Of a stretch of DNA of 64,000 bases, positions 41,034 through 53,002 are shown piece by piece. Origin of the DNA: JAKOWB01 sp038363005 (lineage in GTDB: Bacteria; Pseudomonadota; Alphaproteobacteria; Kiloniellales; JACOMY01). Position 1 is the first letter of the stretch; every line of letters begins with the position of its first letter. Under the pieces are notes generated by a model. The model was not told the DNA's origin. It was given only the letters and a program-made list of their open reading frames with translations, and did not search any database. The translations under genes were made by a program, and so were the position numbers. The DNA lies in contig JBBQBI010000022.1 in the NCBI GenBank assembly GCA_038363005.1, positions 25,803 to 89,802 on the forward strand. The letters run 5' to 3'.

Positions 41034-42671
41034 TCACGGCTGCCCGCGCAGCTCGCGGCGCAGGATCTTACCGACGGTGGACTTCGGCAGCGCTTCGAGG
41101 AAGCGCACCTGGTGCGGCACCTTGTAGGCGGCGAGCTGCTGCCGGCAATGCGCGATCACCGCCGCTTCGTCGAGGCTGGCGCCCGCTGCCCTGACGACGT
41201 GGAGCCGCACCGCTTCGCCGGTCTTCTCGTCCGGCGCGCCGACGCAGGCGCACTCGGCGACGCCGGGACAGGCGGCGGCCACGGCCTCGACCTCGTTCGG
41301 ATAGACGTTGAAGCCGGAGACCAGGATCATGTCCTTCTTGCGGTCCACCACCTTGAGAAAGCCCTCGCGGTCGAACACCCCGACGTCGCCGGTGCGCAGG
41401 AAGCCATCGGCGCTGAAGGCGGTGGCGTCGGCCTCCGGCTTCTGCCAATAGCCTGGCATGACCTGCGGACCGCGGGCGCAGATCTCGCCGGCCTCGCCCA
41501 CCGCGACCTCGCGGTCCTGCTCGTCCAGCAGCTTGATGTCGGTGGAGGGTAGCGGCAGCCCGACGGTGGCGGAGAAGCCGTCGCGGGTCATGGGATTGAG
41601 CGACAGGATCGGCGAGGTCTCCGACAAGCCGTATCCCTCAAGAATGTGGCGCCCGGTCGCCGCCTTCCAGCGCTCCGAGGTGGTGGGCAGCACGGTGGCG
41701 CCGCCGCCAATCGCCACGCGCAGGCCGGAGAAGTCCACCGCGCGGATGTTCGGCTGTAGTGCCAGGCCGCCGTAGAGCGTGTTGACCCCGGTGAAGACGC
41801 TGCAGCGCGCCTGCCTGAAGACCTCGACCAGGCCCGGCAGGTCGCGCGGGTTGGGCACCAGCCAGTTCTCCGCGCCAAGCGAGAAGTAGGTGATGAAGTT
41901 CACCATCAGCGCGAAGATGTGATAGAGCGGCAGCGCCGTCACCACGACCTCCTGCCCCGGCCGCTGCACGTCGGGCATGAAGGCCTTGTACTGCTCGCTG
42001 TTGGCCACGAGGTTGCGATGCGTCAGCGCGGCGCCCTTGGCCAGGCCCGTGGTGCCGCCGGTGTACTGCAGGAACAGCAGGTCGTCGCCGCCCAGTGTCA
42101 CCGGGGCGAAGGGCAGGTCGGCGCCCTCGGCCAGCGCGGCGGCGAAGCTGACGGCGCCGGTCAGGCGGGGGTCGATGGCCGGTCCGGGCAGCGCCGCGCC
42201 GGTCCCCTCGCCGGGGCCGGCGCAGATGATGTTGCGCACCCCGACCTCGCCGGCGACCTCGGCCAGGGTGGCCGAGACGCCGTTGAAGACCACGATGGTC
42301 TCGGCGCCGGCGTCGAGCAACTGGTGCTTCAGCTCGCGCGGCGTATAGAGCGGGTTGACGTTCACCTGCACCGCGCCGGCCCGCATGATGCCCAGCGCCG
42401 CCAGCGGGAAGGCCGGGATGTTGGGCAGCATCACCGCCACGCGGTCGCCCTGGGCGACACCCAGGCGCCGCTGCAGGTAGGCGGCGAAGGCCCGCGAGAG
42501 GCGATCAGTATCGGCATAGGTCAGGGTCTGGCCGAAACAGCGGAAGGCCGGCCGCTCGGCGAAGCGCTGCATGGCGCCCTCCAGCAGCGCCAGCACCGAG
42601 GCGTGCGCGTCGGGATCGATCTCTTTGGGAATCCGCGTGCCATAGGTGGCAAGCCAATGTCGGCTCGTCAT
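41034..42671 (-). CDS. Long-chain acyl-CoA synthetase (FadD-like)
   Basis: The 545-residue AMP-forming enzyme activates fatty acids with ATP and CoA. The P-loop-like motif LQYTGGTTGLAKGA, the GYGLSETSP motif, RTGDVG and the C-terminal lysine region LPKSTVGKILRREL are intact. The length and the motif FKALLNNxxF-like EQYKAFMPDVQRPG region suit FadD. It is convergent with the TrpE(G)-like gene, 5 bases apart, and is the last core gene before the tRNA. Confidence 0.92.
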   Translation of the reverse strand: MTSRHWLATYGTRIPKEIDPDAHASVLALLEGAMQRFAERPAFRCFGQTLTYADTDRLSRAFAAYLQRRLGVAQGDRVAVMLPNIPAFPLAALGIMRAGAVQVNVNPLYTPRELKHQLLDAGAETIVVFNGVSATLAEVAGEVGVRNIICAGPGEGTGAALPGPAIDPRLTGAVSFAAALAEGADLPFAPVTLGGDDLLFLQYTGGTTGLAKGAALTHRNLVANSEQYKAFMPDVQRPGQEVVVTALPLYHIFALMVNFITYFSLGAENWLVPNPRDLPGLVEVFRQARCSVFTGVNTLYGGLALQPNIRAVDFSGLRVAIGGGATVLPTTSERWKAATGRHILEGYGLSETSPILSLNPMTRDGFSATVGLPLPSTDIKLLDEQDREVAVGEAGEICARGPQVMPGYWQKPEADATAFSADGFLRTGDVGVFDREGFLKVVDRKKDMILVSGFNVYPNEVEAVAAACPGVAECACVGAPDEKTGEAVRLHVVRAAGASLDEAAVIAHCRQQLAAYKVPHQVRFLEALPKSTVGKILRRELRGQP

Positions 42672-42812
42672 GCCAGGTCCTCCCCTTGGGCGGTCGGCCG
42701 TCCTTGGCGTTCGCGGCCATGCGCCTTGGGTATGAGGCTAGACCTGCCGACGCCACTTGTCAGCGACGGCGGCTTTCCCCGGCGCGACCTTTGCGCTAGC
42801 AAGGGGGCGGTG

Positions 42813-42889
42813 GGGCCCGTAGTTCAGCTGGTCAGAACGCGCCGCTCATAACGGTGTTGTCGCAGGTTCGAGTCCTGCCGGGCCCACCA
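42813..42889 (+). tRNA. tRNA with anticodon CAT (tRNA-Ile2 or Met)
   Basis: A complete cloverleaf folds by hand: acceptor GGGCCCG/CGGGCCC, D stem GTTC/GAAC, anticodon stem CGCCG/CGGTG with one G-T pair around loop CTCATAA, T stem GCAGG/CCTGC with TTCGAGT, discriminator A and an encoded CCA. The anticodon is CAT at 42847-42849. The acceptor stem is unlike typical initiator tRNA. The GGGCCC-type acceptor and the loop fit the lysidine-modified isoleucine tRNA, but elongator methionine cannot be excluded by eye. Confidence 0.93.
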
Positions 42890-43174
42890 GCCACCCCGGC
42901 GCAAGCCGCGGTCGCGGAGACGCATGTGCCGAAACCCGCCACGGTGCGGGCTTCTGGCTGAACCGGCCCTCCCCAGAGACGGCCAGAAGTGCCGGTCTTC
43001 CGCTGCAATCCCCGAAAGTCTCTGGAGGGCCATTTGGCGGTCCCGATTTTCGAGCAGCGGGGCCATGTGATCCCTGCACCGTCGGCTTGGTCGAGCTGGA
43101 AGTAAGGGGCCATAGCCGCGCAACGGGATTGCTGGTGATGGTCCGAAGATATCCGGCCAGCCTTCGGTTTGCGT
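42890..43174. other. Gene-free gap between tRNA and recombinase
   Basis: About 285 bases contain no convincing gene. A weak hairpin CCCGC-N6-GCGGG (42935-42950) followed by CTTCT may terminate the tRNA transcript. Short minus-strand reading frames here overlap the tRNA and have no protein-like composition. No duplicate of the tRNA 3' end was seen in the island, so an attachment site cannot be assigned. Confidence 0.5.
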
Positions 43175-44862
<1,688 letters not shown>

Positions 44863-44866
<4 letters not shown>

Positions 44867-45297
44867 GGCTGAAAGAACCTTGGGCCGGACCAGCGAGCGC
44901 CGGTGATGAGGCGGGCGATCTCGGAGAGGGATCGGTATCGCCGGCCCTCATAGAGGTAGCCGCCCTCGACGATCTCCACGCTGTAGGTTCGGCCATGCCA
45001 TTCGCGCACCAGCCGTGAACCCGGGCTCAGAGGACAACGTGCTCTGGCGAGTGGAGGCTTGGCTCCCAGTTCGGCCAGCGGCTGACGAAGCTTGTTGCGG
45101 GTCGGTGTGCGGAGGCCACCGAAGGCCTTTGCTTGCAGGTCGTAGGCGATGGCGAGCTGCAGCAGCCGCTGGCTGATGCCCTTCGGCGGTGGCCGGCGAT
45201 AGATCGCCGACCACCGCTGGAGCAGCTCTGCGCGTGACATCCCCGGGATGGCAGCCAACTCCTGCTCGAGGCTGCCACCCCTCCTGGCGCGCGGCAT
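44863..45297 (-). CDS. DUF2924 protein
   Basis: The protein of about 144 residues matches DUF2924: N-terminal half with RPPPKGISQRLLQLAIAYDLQAKAFGGL and C-terminal half with the highly typical LVREWHGRTYSVEIVEGGYLYEGRRYRSLSEIARLITGARWSGPRFF. The second half resembles a small DNA-associated fold found beside serine recombinases. Its function is unknown, possibly a recombination directionality or accessory factor. ATG at 45297 is used; a TTG two codons upstream would create an overlap with the DUF3489 gene. Confidence 0.85.
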
Positions 45298-45299
45298 TC

Positions 45300-45884
45300 T
45301 CAAGCCTCGGGGGCGATGCTGTAGGTCCGCCCGCGACCAGCGACCACCTCGGAGGTGACGGTAAGGCCGAGCTTCTTCTTGAGCGAACCGCTGATGGCGC
45401 CGCGCACCGAGTGGGCCTGCCAGCCAGTGGTCTCGATCGCCTCGGCCAGGGTCCCACCCTGCTTTCTGCCGAGCAACTCGACCAGGGCGGCGAGCTTGGT
45501 GCCGGGGCGGACCTTGCCGGTCGTGCTGGGGCCGGCACGGTCAGTCGGCCGCCCCTCTTTGGAGGACTGCCGCTCCTTCTTGGCGGCTTTCGGCTTGGCG
45601 GCCCTGCTGGGCCTGCTGACCTCCGGCGCCACCCCGATGGCCTCCAGGCCGGCGGGGGTGATGATCAATGTCAGGCGCGATCCATCCTTCTCCTCGCGCC
45701 AGGCTTGCGCTGCCTCGGTGGTGGTGCGCTCCGCGGCGAGGCCGCGCTTGAGGATGCTCTTGAGCACGCCAGAGGCGTTGGCCTTGTCGACCTTGAGCGA
45801 CCTGGGGAGAGGAAGGAGATTGCCGATCTCGCGTTTGGCCGCGGCAGCGAGGATGACGAGTTGGGTGTCGGTTAGCTTGGGCAT
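45300..45884 (-). CDS. DUF3489 protein
   Basis: The 194-residue protein carries the DUF3489 region at its C-terminus (TKLAALVELLGRKQGGTLAEAIETTGWQAHSVRGAISGSLKKKLGL), a winged-helix-like segment. An N-terminal half with TDTQLVILAAAAKREIGNLLPLP and a basic Lys/Pro-rich linker precede it. DUF3489, DUF2924 and a serine recombinase form a recurring trio in alphaproteobacteria, suggesting one mobile module. The start follows AGGAG. It is the first gene of the trio in transcription order. The function is unknown, DNA binding likely. Confidence 0.85.
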   Translation of the reverse strand: MPKLTDTQLVILAAAAKREIGNLLPLPRSLKVDKANASGVLKSILKRGLAAERTTTEAAQAWREEKDGSRLTLIITPAGLEAIGVAPEVSRPSRAAKPKAAKKERQSSKEGRPTDRAGPSTTGKVRPGTKLAALVELLGRKQGGTLAEAIETTGWQAHSVRGAISGSLKKKLGLTVTSEVVAGRGRTYSIAPEA

Positions 45885-46086
45885 GGGTCGGGCTCCTATG
45901 GTGACTGGCGCCGCGACGATCGGGGCGCCCTCACCACCCACAGCCCCGCCAGCGATGCTGGTCGGGACGTGGCGGAGCTGGCTTGGGCCAGCCTCTGCCT
46001 CAGGACAGCAATGCTTGCTTCAGGGTGTCAGTCCAGTCCCACGCGGGGGCACATGTGGCGGGGAGCTGCTGGAATCACCCCGCCTC
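45885..46086. other. Gene-free CRISPR trailer side
   Basis: About 200 bases between the DUF3489 start and the first repeat. It must contain the promoter for the DUF3489-DUF2924-recombinase run. On the inferred array polarity it is the trailer (oldest) end. No cas gene or degenerate repeat was found. Confidence 0.5.
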
Positions 46087-48373
46087 AGGTTCATCCCCGC
46101 GCACGCGGGGAACACTCACCGAGGCCGCCGGCCGCATCGAGGGCGCCCGGTTCATCCCCGCGCACGCGGGGAACACACCTGGCTGCCGGCCATCGCGCTG
46201 GCGGCCCTCGGTTCATCCCCGCGCACGCGGGGAACACATGAAGCGCACGCCGGACCTCGCGGCCTTTGGCGGTTCATCCCCGCGCACGCGGGGAACACTG
46301 GTTCACGCCGGGCTGGATGACGCCCGGTTTCGGTTCATCCCCGCGCACGCGGGGAACACACAGGCTGCGTGCGCGCCAACGGTGTATCCGGCGGTTCATC
46401 CCCGCGCACGCGGGGAACACGCGATCTGATTCATCATGGCGCCAATGACAGTCGGTTCATCCCCGCGCACGCGGGGAACACGCCGGTCGTGGTGCCGTCT
46501 GGTGCTACCGTGGCGGTTCATCCCCGCGCACGCGGGGAACACCTGCCACCCCAGCCACACAAGCCCGCTGGTCCCGGTTCATCCCCGCGCACGCGGGGAA
46601 CACACGGTGAGGGTCAGGCGGCTGGCCCAGCGGGGCGGTTCATCCCCGCGCACGCGGGGAACACATCTGGCTGCGGAATGGCAACAATCGCGGATACGGT
46701 TCATCCCCGCGCACGCGGGGAACACAGGTCCGACGGCGACTGGTGCCACTGGTAGCCCGGTTCATCCCCGCGCACGCGGGGAACACACTCCTGGCCAGCT
46801 TCCGTACAGCATCGACGACGGTTCATCCCCGCGCACGCGGGGAACACCTATTGCGCCATCATTCCTGACCGGGGCGAGCCGGTTCATCCCCGCGCACGCG
46901 GGGAACACTCAGGCATGGCAGCCACGACAATGCCGGTCGTCGGTTCATCCCCGCGCACGCGGGGAACACGAGGGCCCGCCGTCGTCCAGCGGGTGCTTCA
47001 GCGGTTCATCCCCGCGCACGCGGGGAACACGCTGATGCGCTATCTCATTCAAGGCTGGAAGTACGGTTCATCCCCGCGCACGCGGGGAACACACCGCGTG
47101 CCAGTCGACCCCCTCGACGTGAACCGGTTCATCCCCGCGCACGCGGGGAACACTTGGGATCGGCGGCCGGGTCGAACAGGTCGACCGGTTCATCCCCGCG
47201 CACGCGGGGAACACGCGACTGTCGCTTCGCGGACTTGCTGGCGGTACGGTTCATCCCCGCGCACGCGGGGAACACGTTACCATCGTCATGGATGACCGGC
47301 GCTATCGCGGTTCATCCCCGCGCACGCGGGGAACACGCAGCTGGAGACGCCGCTAAGCCCGCTGGTCCCGGTTCATCCCCGCGCACGCGGGGAACACGCT
47401 CAGGATGCGGCCTCGATCCGAGGGGGTGGCGGTTCATCCCCGCGCACGCGGGGAACACGGCGTTCTCTGTCTGGCTGCTGCGCTGTGACCCGGTTCATCC
47501 CCGCGCACGCGGGGAACACGCGGCGCGAGCGGCCGGCGAGCGGAACCTCTACGGTTCATCCCCGCGCACGCGGGGAACACGTCTCCCAATCCGGGCAGGC
47601 GAAGCTGCGAGCCGGTTCATCCCCGCGCACGCGGGGAACACGCTGTGATCGCTGGGCAGACGCCCGAGAAGGTCGGTTCATCCCCGCGCACGCGGGGAAC
47701 ACGGCTGCGCCACCGACACGCGGCGGGCCTCGCGCGGTTCATCCCCGCGCACGCGGGGAACACGCGATGATCTGGCGGACGCCCTTGTCTAGTCGCGGTT
47801 CATCCCCGCGCACGCGGGGAACACTGGGCCTCCGACAGCGACCCCAGCCACGCCGGCGGTTCATCCCCGCGCACGCGGGGAACACCGATCCCTGGCCTGG
47901 ACGCTGGACGCTGGCGACGGTTCATCCCCGCGCACGCGGGGAACACGTCATCCGACGCCTGATCGTTAGGACGAGATGGGGTTCATCCCCGCGCACGCGG
48001 GGAACACAGGGCCAGGCGCACGGCTAGCAGCTCGCCCTTCGGTTCATCCCCGCGCACGCGGGGAACACCGTCAGCTCGCTGTTCGTCGCCACTGCGGCGG
48101 CGGTTCATCCCCGCGCACGCGGGGAACACTGGGTGCCGCAGGTTTGGAAGGTCGGCGGCGACGGTTCATCCCCGCGCACGCGGGGAACACTGGGATAGCA
48201 GCAGCACCGGCACGTCCAGGTTCGGTTCATCCCCGCGCACGCGGGGAACACGCATGGCTAGTCCAGTCGTGGCGCGGGCGAGGCGGTTCATCCCCGCGCA
48301 CGCGGGGAACACCCCAGCGCGCGGCAGACGGCGATGGTCTCGGCCGGTTCATCCCCGCGCACGCGGGGAACAC
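46087..48373 (-). CRISPR. Type I-E CRISPR array, 38 repeats, 37 spacers
   Basis: Thirty-eight 29-base repeats recur every 61 bases (32-base spacers; one of 33). The repeat starts CGGTTCATCCCC on the plus strand and ends GGGGAACAC; the palindromic part CCCCGCG-CA-CGCGGGG forms the crRNA stem. Repeats are identical except for the first plus-strand base (A in the leftmost copy, G in the one at 47979). On the minus strand each repeat reads GTGTTCCCC...GATGAACCG, matching the I-E class, so transcription should run right to left with the leader beyond 48373. The leftmost repeat then is the trailer copy, which agrees with its altered end base. No cas genes lie in the window. Confidence 0.98.
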
Positions 48374-48704
48374 TTCTCATCCCGCCAAGCGGCAAGCCTG
48401 TCCCACTTGGCGGCAGTCCTATCCCGCCACCGCGCACTGCGATTTCCCTGCTTCAGGGCCGTCGCTGTCGCAATCTCGATGCGCACTACCGCTTGCCGAG
48501 AGAGTCGGGTCAAGTCCTAGCGGCCTGATCTAGCGAGACAAACGGGCAAGAAGTGCGGTCATGACCTGCACGGATAGGCCCCAACTCGGAAGAAGCAGAA
48601 ATCCGGACGTTTTCCGGTTATCAGGGAATCAGGGTATCTGAGACTGGTTCGCGGTGGACTGTCCGCCCCACCAGGTCCCTCCGTGCTCCTGTCGGGCCGC
48701 GGCC
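48374..48704 (-). promoter_or_regulatory. Putative CRISPR leader region
   Basis: About 330 gene-free bases on the side predicted to be upstream of the array. An 8-bp perfect inverted repeat, CCGCCAAG (48382-48389) and CTTGGCGG (48406-48413), lies 8 bases from the leader-proximal repeat, and ATCCCGCCA occurs twice (48379 and 48420). Inverted repeats near the first repeat are a known feature of adaptation sites. The region is not markedly AT-rich, unlike many leaders, and no IHF site was assigned. Confidence 0.5.
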
Positions 48705-48938
48705 CTACCAAGCCAGCCCGAGAAGGCTGTGGTGCACGAAACTGCGGTCGCTGGGATCCACCTCCCGGCGCTTGTGGACGATGTCCCAAGCAGCCTCCCA
48801 CGACATCTCATCCGATAGAGCGCGCAGCTCCCTGCGGGCCACCGTGCAAAGCCGCCAGATGGGCGGGCCCACCGCGGCGGAGTCGAAAAAGCTTTCAAGA
48901 ATGTCCCGAACCACCCGCTGTCCATGCCGATCGATCAA
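48705..48938 (-). CDS. Small protein of unknown function
   Basis: The 77-residue predicted protein has a globular, amphipathic composition (VVRDILESFFDSA, EMSWEAAWDIVHKRREVDPSDRSFVHHSLLG) with no membrane segment or signal. I do not recognise a family. The start is TTG, with GAGG four bases upstream, so the start is uncertain. It lies 25 bases after the neighbouring small gene on the same strand, suggesting an operon, and its 3' side faces the CRISPR leader. The region normally held by cas genes is taken by these two genes. Confidence 0.5.
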   Translation of the reverse strand: MIDRHGQRVVRDILESFFDSAAVGPPIWRLCTVARRELRALSDEMSWEAAWDIVHKRREVDPSDRSFVHHSLLGLAW

Positions 48939-48963
48939 CGTTCCTCGGCTGCGTTAAGCCAGA

Positions 48964-49203
48964 TCAAACCCCACGGACACATCGGGCAAAGCCCTCCTCG
49001 CAGAAAGTTATTCCGGCAGCCCTGTCCCTCTCCTTGAGGACGGTCCAACAAGTAAAGAAGACGCCGGGCTCATAGTCCCACCTACGCGGAACCGGTTCGG
49101 GCTCTTCCAATAGTCTTTGCACATGGTCGGTTACCCGTGCATCGGAGAGCTGTGCGAGCTCAGCAGAGATCATGCGAGACAGATCTGTCGGGTCGATAGC
49201 CAT
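48964..49203 (-). CDS. Small protein of unknown function
   Basis: The 79-residue predicted protein has a helical start (DPTDLSRMISAELAQLSDARVTDHVQRLLEEPE) and a Trp/Cys-containing second half (RRWDYEPGVFFTCWTVLKERDRAAGITFCEEGFARCV). I do not recognise a family. The ATG lies at 49203 with only weak upstream purines. It probably leads a two-gene unit with the next small gene. It is not similar to any Cas protein known to me. A truncated larger protein is the main alternative. Confidence 0.5.
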   Translation of the reverse strand: MAIDPTDLSRMISAELAQLSDARVTDHVQRLLEEPEPVPRRWDYEPGVFFTCWTVLKERDRAAGITFCEEGFARCVRGV

Positions 49204-49278
49204 TCGGTGTTCTTGTGAGGCCTTCTAAAGGAAATGATTGTAGCTCGCTTCAATGGTTTGCGCTGAATCGCAGCGGCC

Positions 49279-49332
49279 CACGACATGGCAGGCACCTATC
49301 GGATCACCGATGGCCGCGGTGGCGCCGGCGCA
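49279..49332 (+). pseudogene. katG fragment (decayed second copy)
   Basis: The frame reading HDMAGTYRITDGRGGAGA matches the active-site stretch of catalase-peroxidase. Over 39 bases it differs from the intact katG (around 49907) at four positions, all synonymous, so it comes from a related katG and is not a recent duplicate. Neither the upstream nor downstream katG sequence continues. It is fused out of frame to the next fragment. Confidence 0.7.
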
Positions 49333-49448
49333 AGGTCTTCATGGCGGGCGACTGGTTCAGCTATTGGCCGGGCTGGCAGGTCGGCGCGCTGGACAGCGCC
49401 CATCTCGCCACCGACCGCATCGCGCGACTGGCACTGGATCGGGGTTAG
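49332..49448 (+). pseudogene. Fragment of a flavin amine oxidase C-terminus
   Basis: The frame reading KVFMAGDWFSYWPGWQVGALDSAHLATDRI resembles the C-terminal FAD-binding end of flavin monoamine oxidases (AGDxxSYxPxWQxGAxxSA). It ends in a stop at 49446-49448, but no oxidase sequence precedes it: the katG fragment abuts it in another frame. This is a deletion scar joining two unrelated gene remnants. Confidence 0.6.
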
Positions 49449-49571
49449 GGCAAGAACGTCTCCGGCGCGACTGCTGCCTGCCTTTAACATCTCCTGCATC
49501 CGCCCCACATCACCGATCTGGAAGAGTTTGGGCCCATTGCCTGTTGACGGCTGGAGCCTTTGTCCTTTAAT

Positions 49572-49586
49572 TTAGAATTATTCTAA
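49572..49586. promoter_or_regulatory. Perfect Fur-family palindrome (PerR/Irr box-like) before katG
   Basis: TTAGAAT-T-ATTCTAA is a perfect 7-1-7 palindrome ending 23 bases before the katG start codon. It matches the PerR-box pattern (TTAtAATnATTaTAA) and nearly the Irr control element of alphaproteobacteria (TTTAGAA-N3-TTCTAAA). It contains a TAGAAT that could be a -10 element; TTGACG at 49544 is a possible but badly spaced -35. Repression of katG relieved by peroxide or by haem status is the likely effect. Confidence 0.7.
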
Positions 49587-49609
49587 TCAGCACGCCGGGA
49601 GATATCGCC

Positions 49610-51793
<2,184 letters not shown>

Positions 51794-51809
51794 CCGGCGA
51801 TTGAGAGAC

Positions 51810-51847
51810 GAGCCGGACAGCGTGGCGCGCTTTCCGGCTTTTCTTTT
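51810..51847 (+). terminator. Rho-independent terminator of katG
   Basis: AGCCGGA (51811-51817) pairs with TCCGGCT (51833-51839), with an inner AGCG/CGCT extension, followed by TTCTTTT. It begins 17 bases after the katG stop codon. The stem and T-rich tail fit a standard intrinsic terminator. Confidence 0.8.
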
Positions 51848-51874
51848 GCTCCGCCGGCTCTGACCCGGCCGCTC

Positions 51875-52519
51875 CTAGGCCGCCTTGCGGAAATCGCCGA
51901 GCTGCGCGTCGAGGGCGCGCTTGAAGGCCGGCCGCGCGGTGCAGCGCTCGAGGTAGGCGGCCAGGCGCGGATCGCTGGTGACCAGGTCAGTGTGCTTCAG
52001 GATGCGCAGCACCGTGGTCATCATCAGGTCGCCGGCGGTGAAGCGCTCGCCGTCCAGGTAGGGCTTGTCGCCGAGCGATTTGGAGAGTGCCGTCAGGCGC
52101 TTCTCCACGAAGGCCACGGCACCGGGGCGGCGCAGCTTGGCCCACTCCTCGTTGGTATAGAAGATATCGATCAGCGCGACGTTCACCACGAAGGGCTCGA
52201 TGGAATTCAGCGCCGCGATCAGCCACTGCACGGCCCGCGCGCGGGCGCCCGGCTCCCGCGGCAGCAGCGCCTCGCTGCGCTCGCCGATGTGCAGCACGAT
52301 GGCGCCGGACTCGAAGAGCACCAGGTCGTCCTCCTGTAGGATCGGCACCTGGCCGAAGGGCTGCAGCGCGCGATAGTCCGGCTTGTCCTGGTCGCCCTGC
52401 GCCAGCAGGCGGGTCTGGTAGGGCAGGCCGGCCTCCTCCAGCGCCCAGCGGGCGCGCAGGTCGCGCACCTGGCCCTGGGCAAAATCCGGTACCCACTGGA
52501 AGGCGGAAATTGTGATCAT
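51875..52519 (-). CDS. Glutathione S-transferase
   Basis: The 214-residue protein has the N-terminal thioredoxin-like GST domain with the cis-proline motif FGQVPILQEDDLVLFESGAIVLHIGE and an all-helical C-terminal domain with the N-capping motif LDGERFTAGDLMMTTVLR. It would conjugate glutathione to electrophiles or act as a peroxidase. The start follows AGGAG lying in the arsR tail, so the two genes are co-transcribed. The family branch is not clear. Confidence 0.92.
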   Translation of the reverse strand: MITISAFQWVPDFAQGQVRDLRARWALEEAGLPYQTRLLAQGDQDKPDYRALQPFGQVPILQEDDLVLFESGAIVLHIGERSEALLPREPGARARAVQWLIAALNSIEPFVVNVALIDIFYTNEEWAKLRRPGAVAFVEKRLTALSKSLGDKPYLDGERFTAGDLMMTTVLRILKHTDLVTSDPRLAAYLERCTARPAFKRALDAQLGDFRKAA

Positions 52520-52524
52520 GGCGG

Positions 52525-52881
52525 CTACTCCTTGCTGTCGGATGGTGATGTGGGCGCGTCGCCTTCCACGAAGGCGGCGAGGCGGTCGAGGCTGGCGGAC
52601 CAGAAGCGTTCGTAGCGGGCGAGCCACTCCGTTGCCGCGCGTAGCGGATCGGGCCGGAGCTGCACCGTGACTGTGCGTCCGGCCTTGGCGCGGGCGATCA
52701 GCCCGGCCTCCTCCAGCACGCCGAGGTGCTTCAACACCGCCGGCAGCTTGATGGCGAAGGGCGCGGCCAGCGCGCTGACCGTGGCGTCGCCCTCGCTCTC
52801 CAGCCGGGCCAGGATGGCCCGCCGCGTGGGGTCGCCAAGGGCCGCGAAGGTCCGGCCAAGCTGTTCTTGATAGTTCACCAT
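52525..52881 (-). CDS. ArsR-family transcriptional regulator
   Basis: The 118-residue winged-helix protein has the ArsR layout: FAALGDPTRRAILARLESEGDATVSALAAPFAIKLPAVLKHLGVLEEAGLIARAKAGRTVTVQL. It lacks the cysteine metal box (ELCVCDL), so it is of the metal-independent kind often paired with SRPBCC, GST or glyoxalase genes. It begins the two-gene unit with gst, with the stop codon 6 bases from the gst start. It probably represses its own operon. Confidence 0.92.
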   Translation of the reverse strand: MVNYQEQLGRTFAALGDPTRRAILARLESEGDATVSALAAPFAIKLPAVLKHLGVLEEAGLIARAKAGRTVTVQLRPDPLRAATEWLARYERFWSASLDRLAAFVEGDAPTSPSDSKE

Positions 52882-53002
52882 ATAGGAAAGTATTGGGAGC
52901 TACGAGCCACCTGTCAAGCCCACCCGGCGCCTGCCCGCAACGGTGGCGGCGCCGAGCGGTAGTGCCTATCTATCCTTGAGACAGGGAAGGAGCTGGGGTC
53001 AC

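Noticed and set aside
45969..48533. Plus-strand reading frames across the CRISPR array, with repeated SSPRTRGT, IPAHAGNT and HPRARGEH peptides
   Set aside because: These are translations of the repeat units in the three frames; the 61-base period rotates the frame. They are known database artefacts, not proteins.
49215..49575. Short plus-strand genes before katG
   Set aside because: The three overlapping frames only read through fused gene fragments and the katG promoter; none has a plausible start and full domain.
48374..49609. cas genes or cas remnants beside the array
   Set aside because: No Cas1, Cas2, Cas3 or Cascade motif appears on either strand of this gap; the readable pieces are two unknown small genes and katG/amine oxidase fragments.
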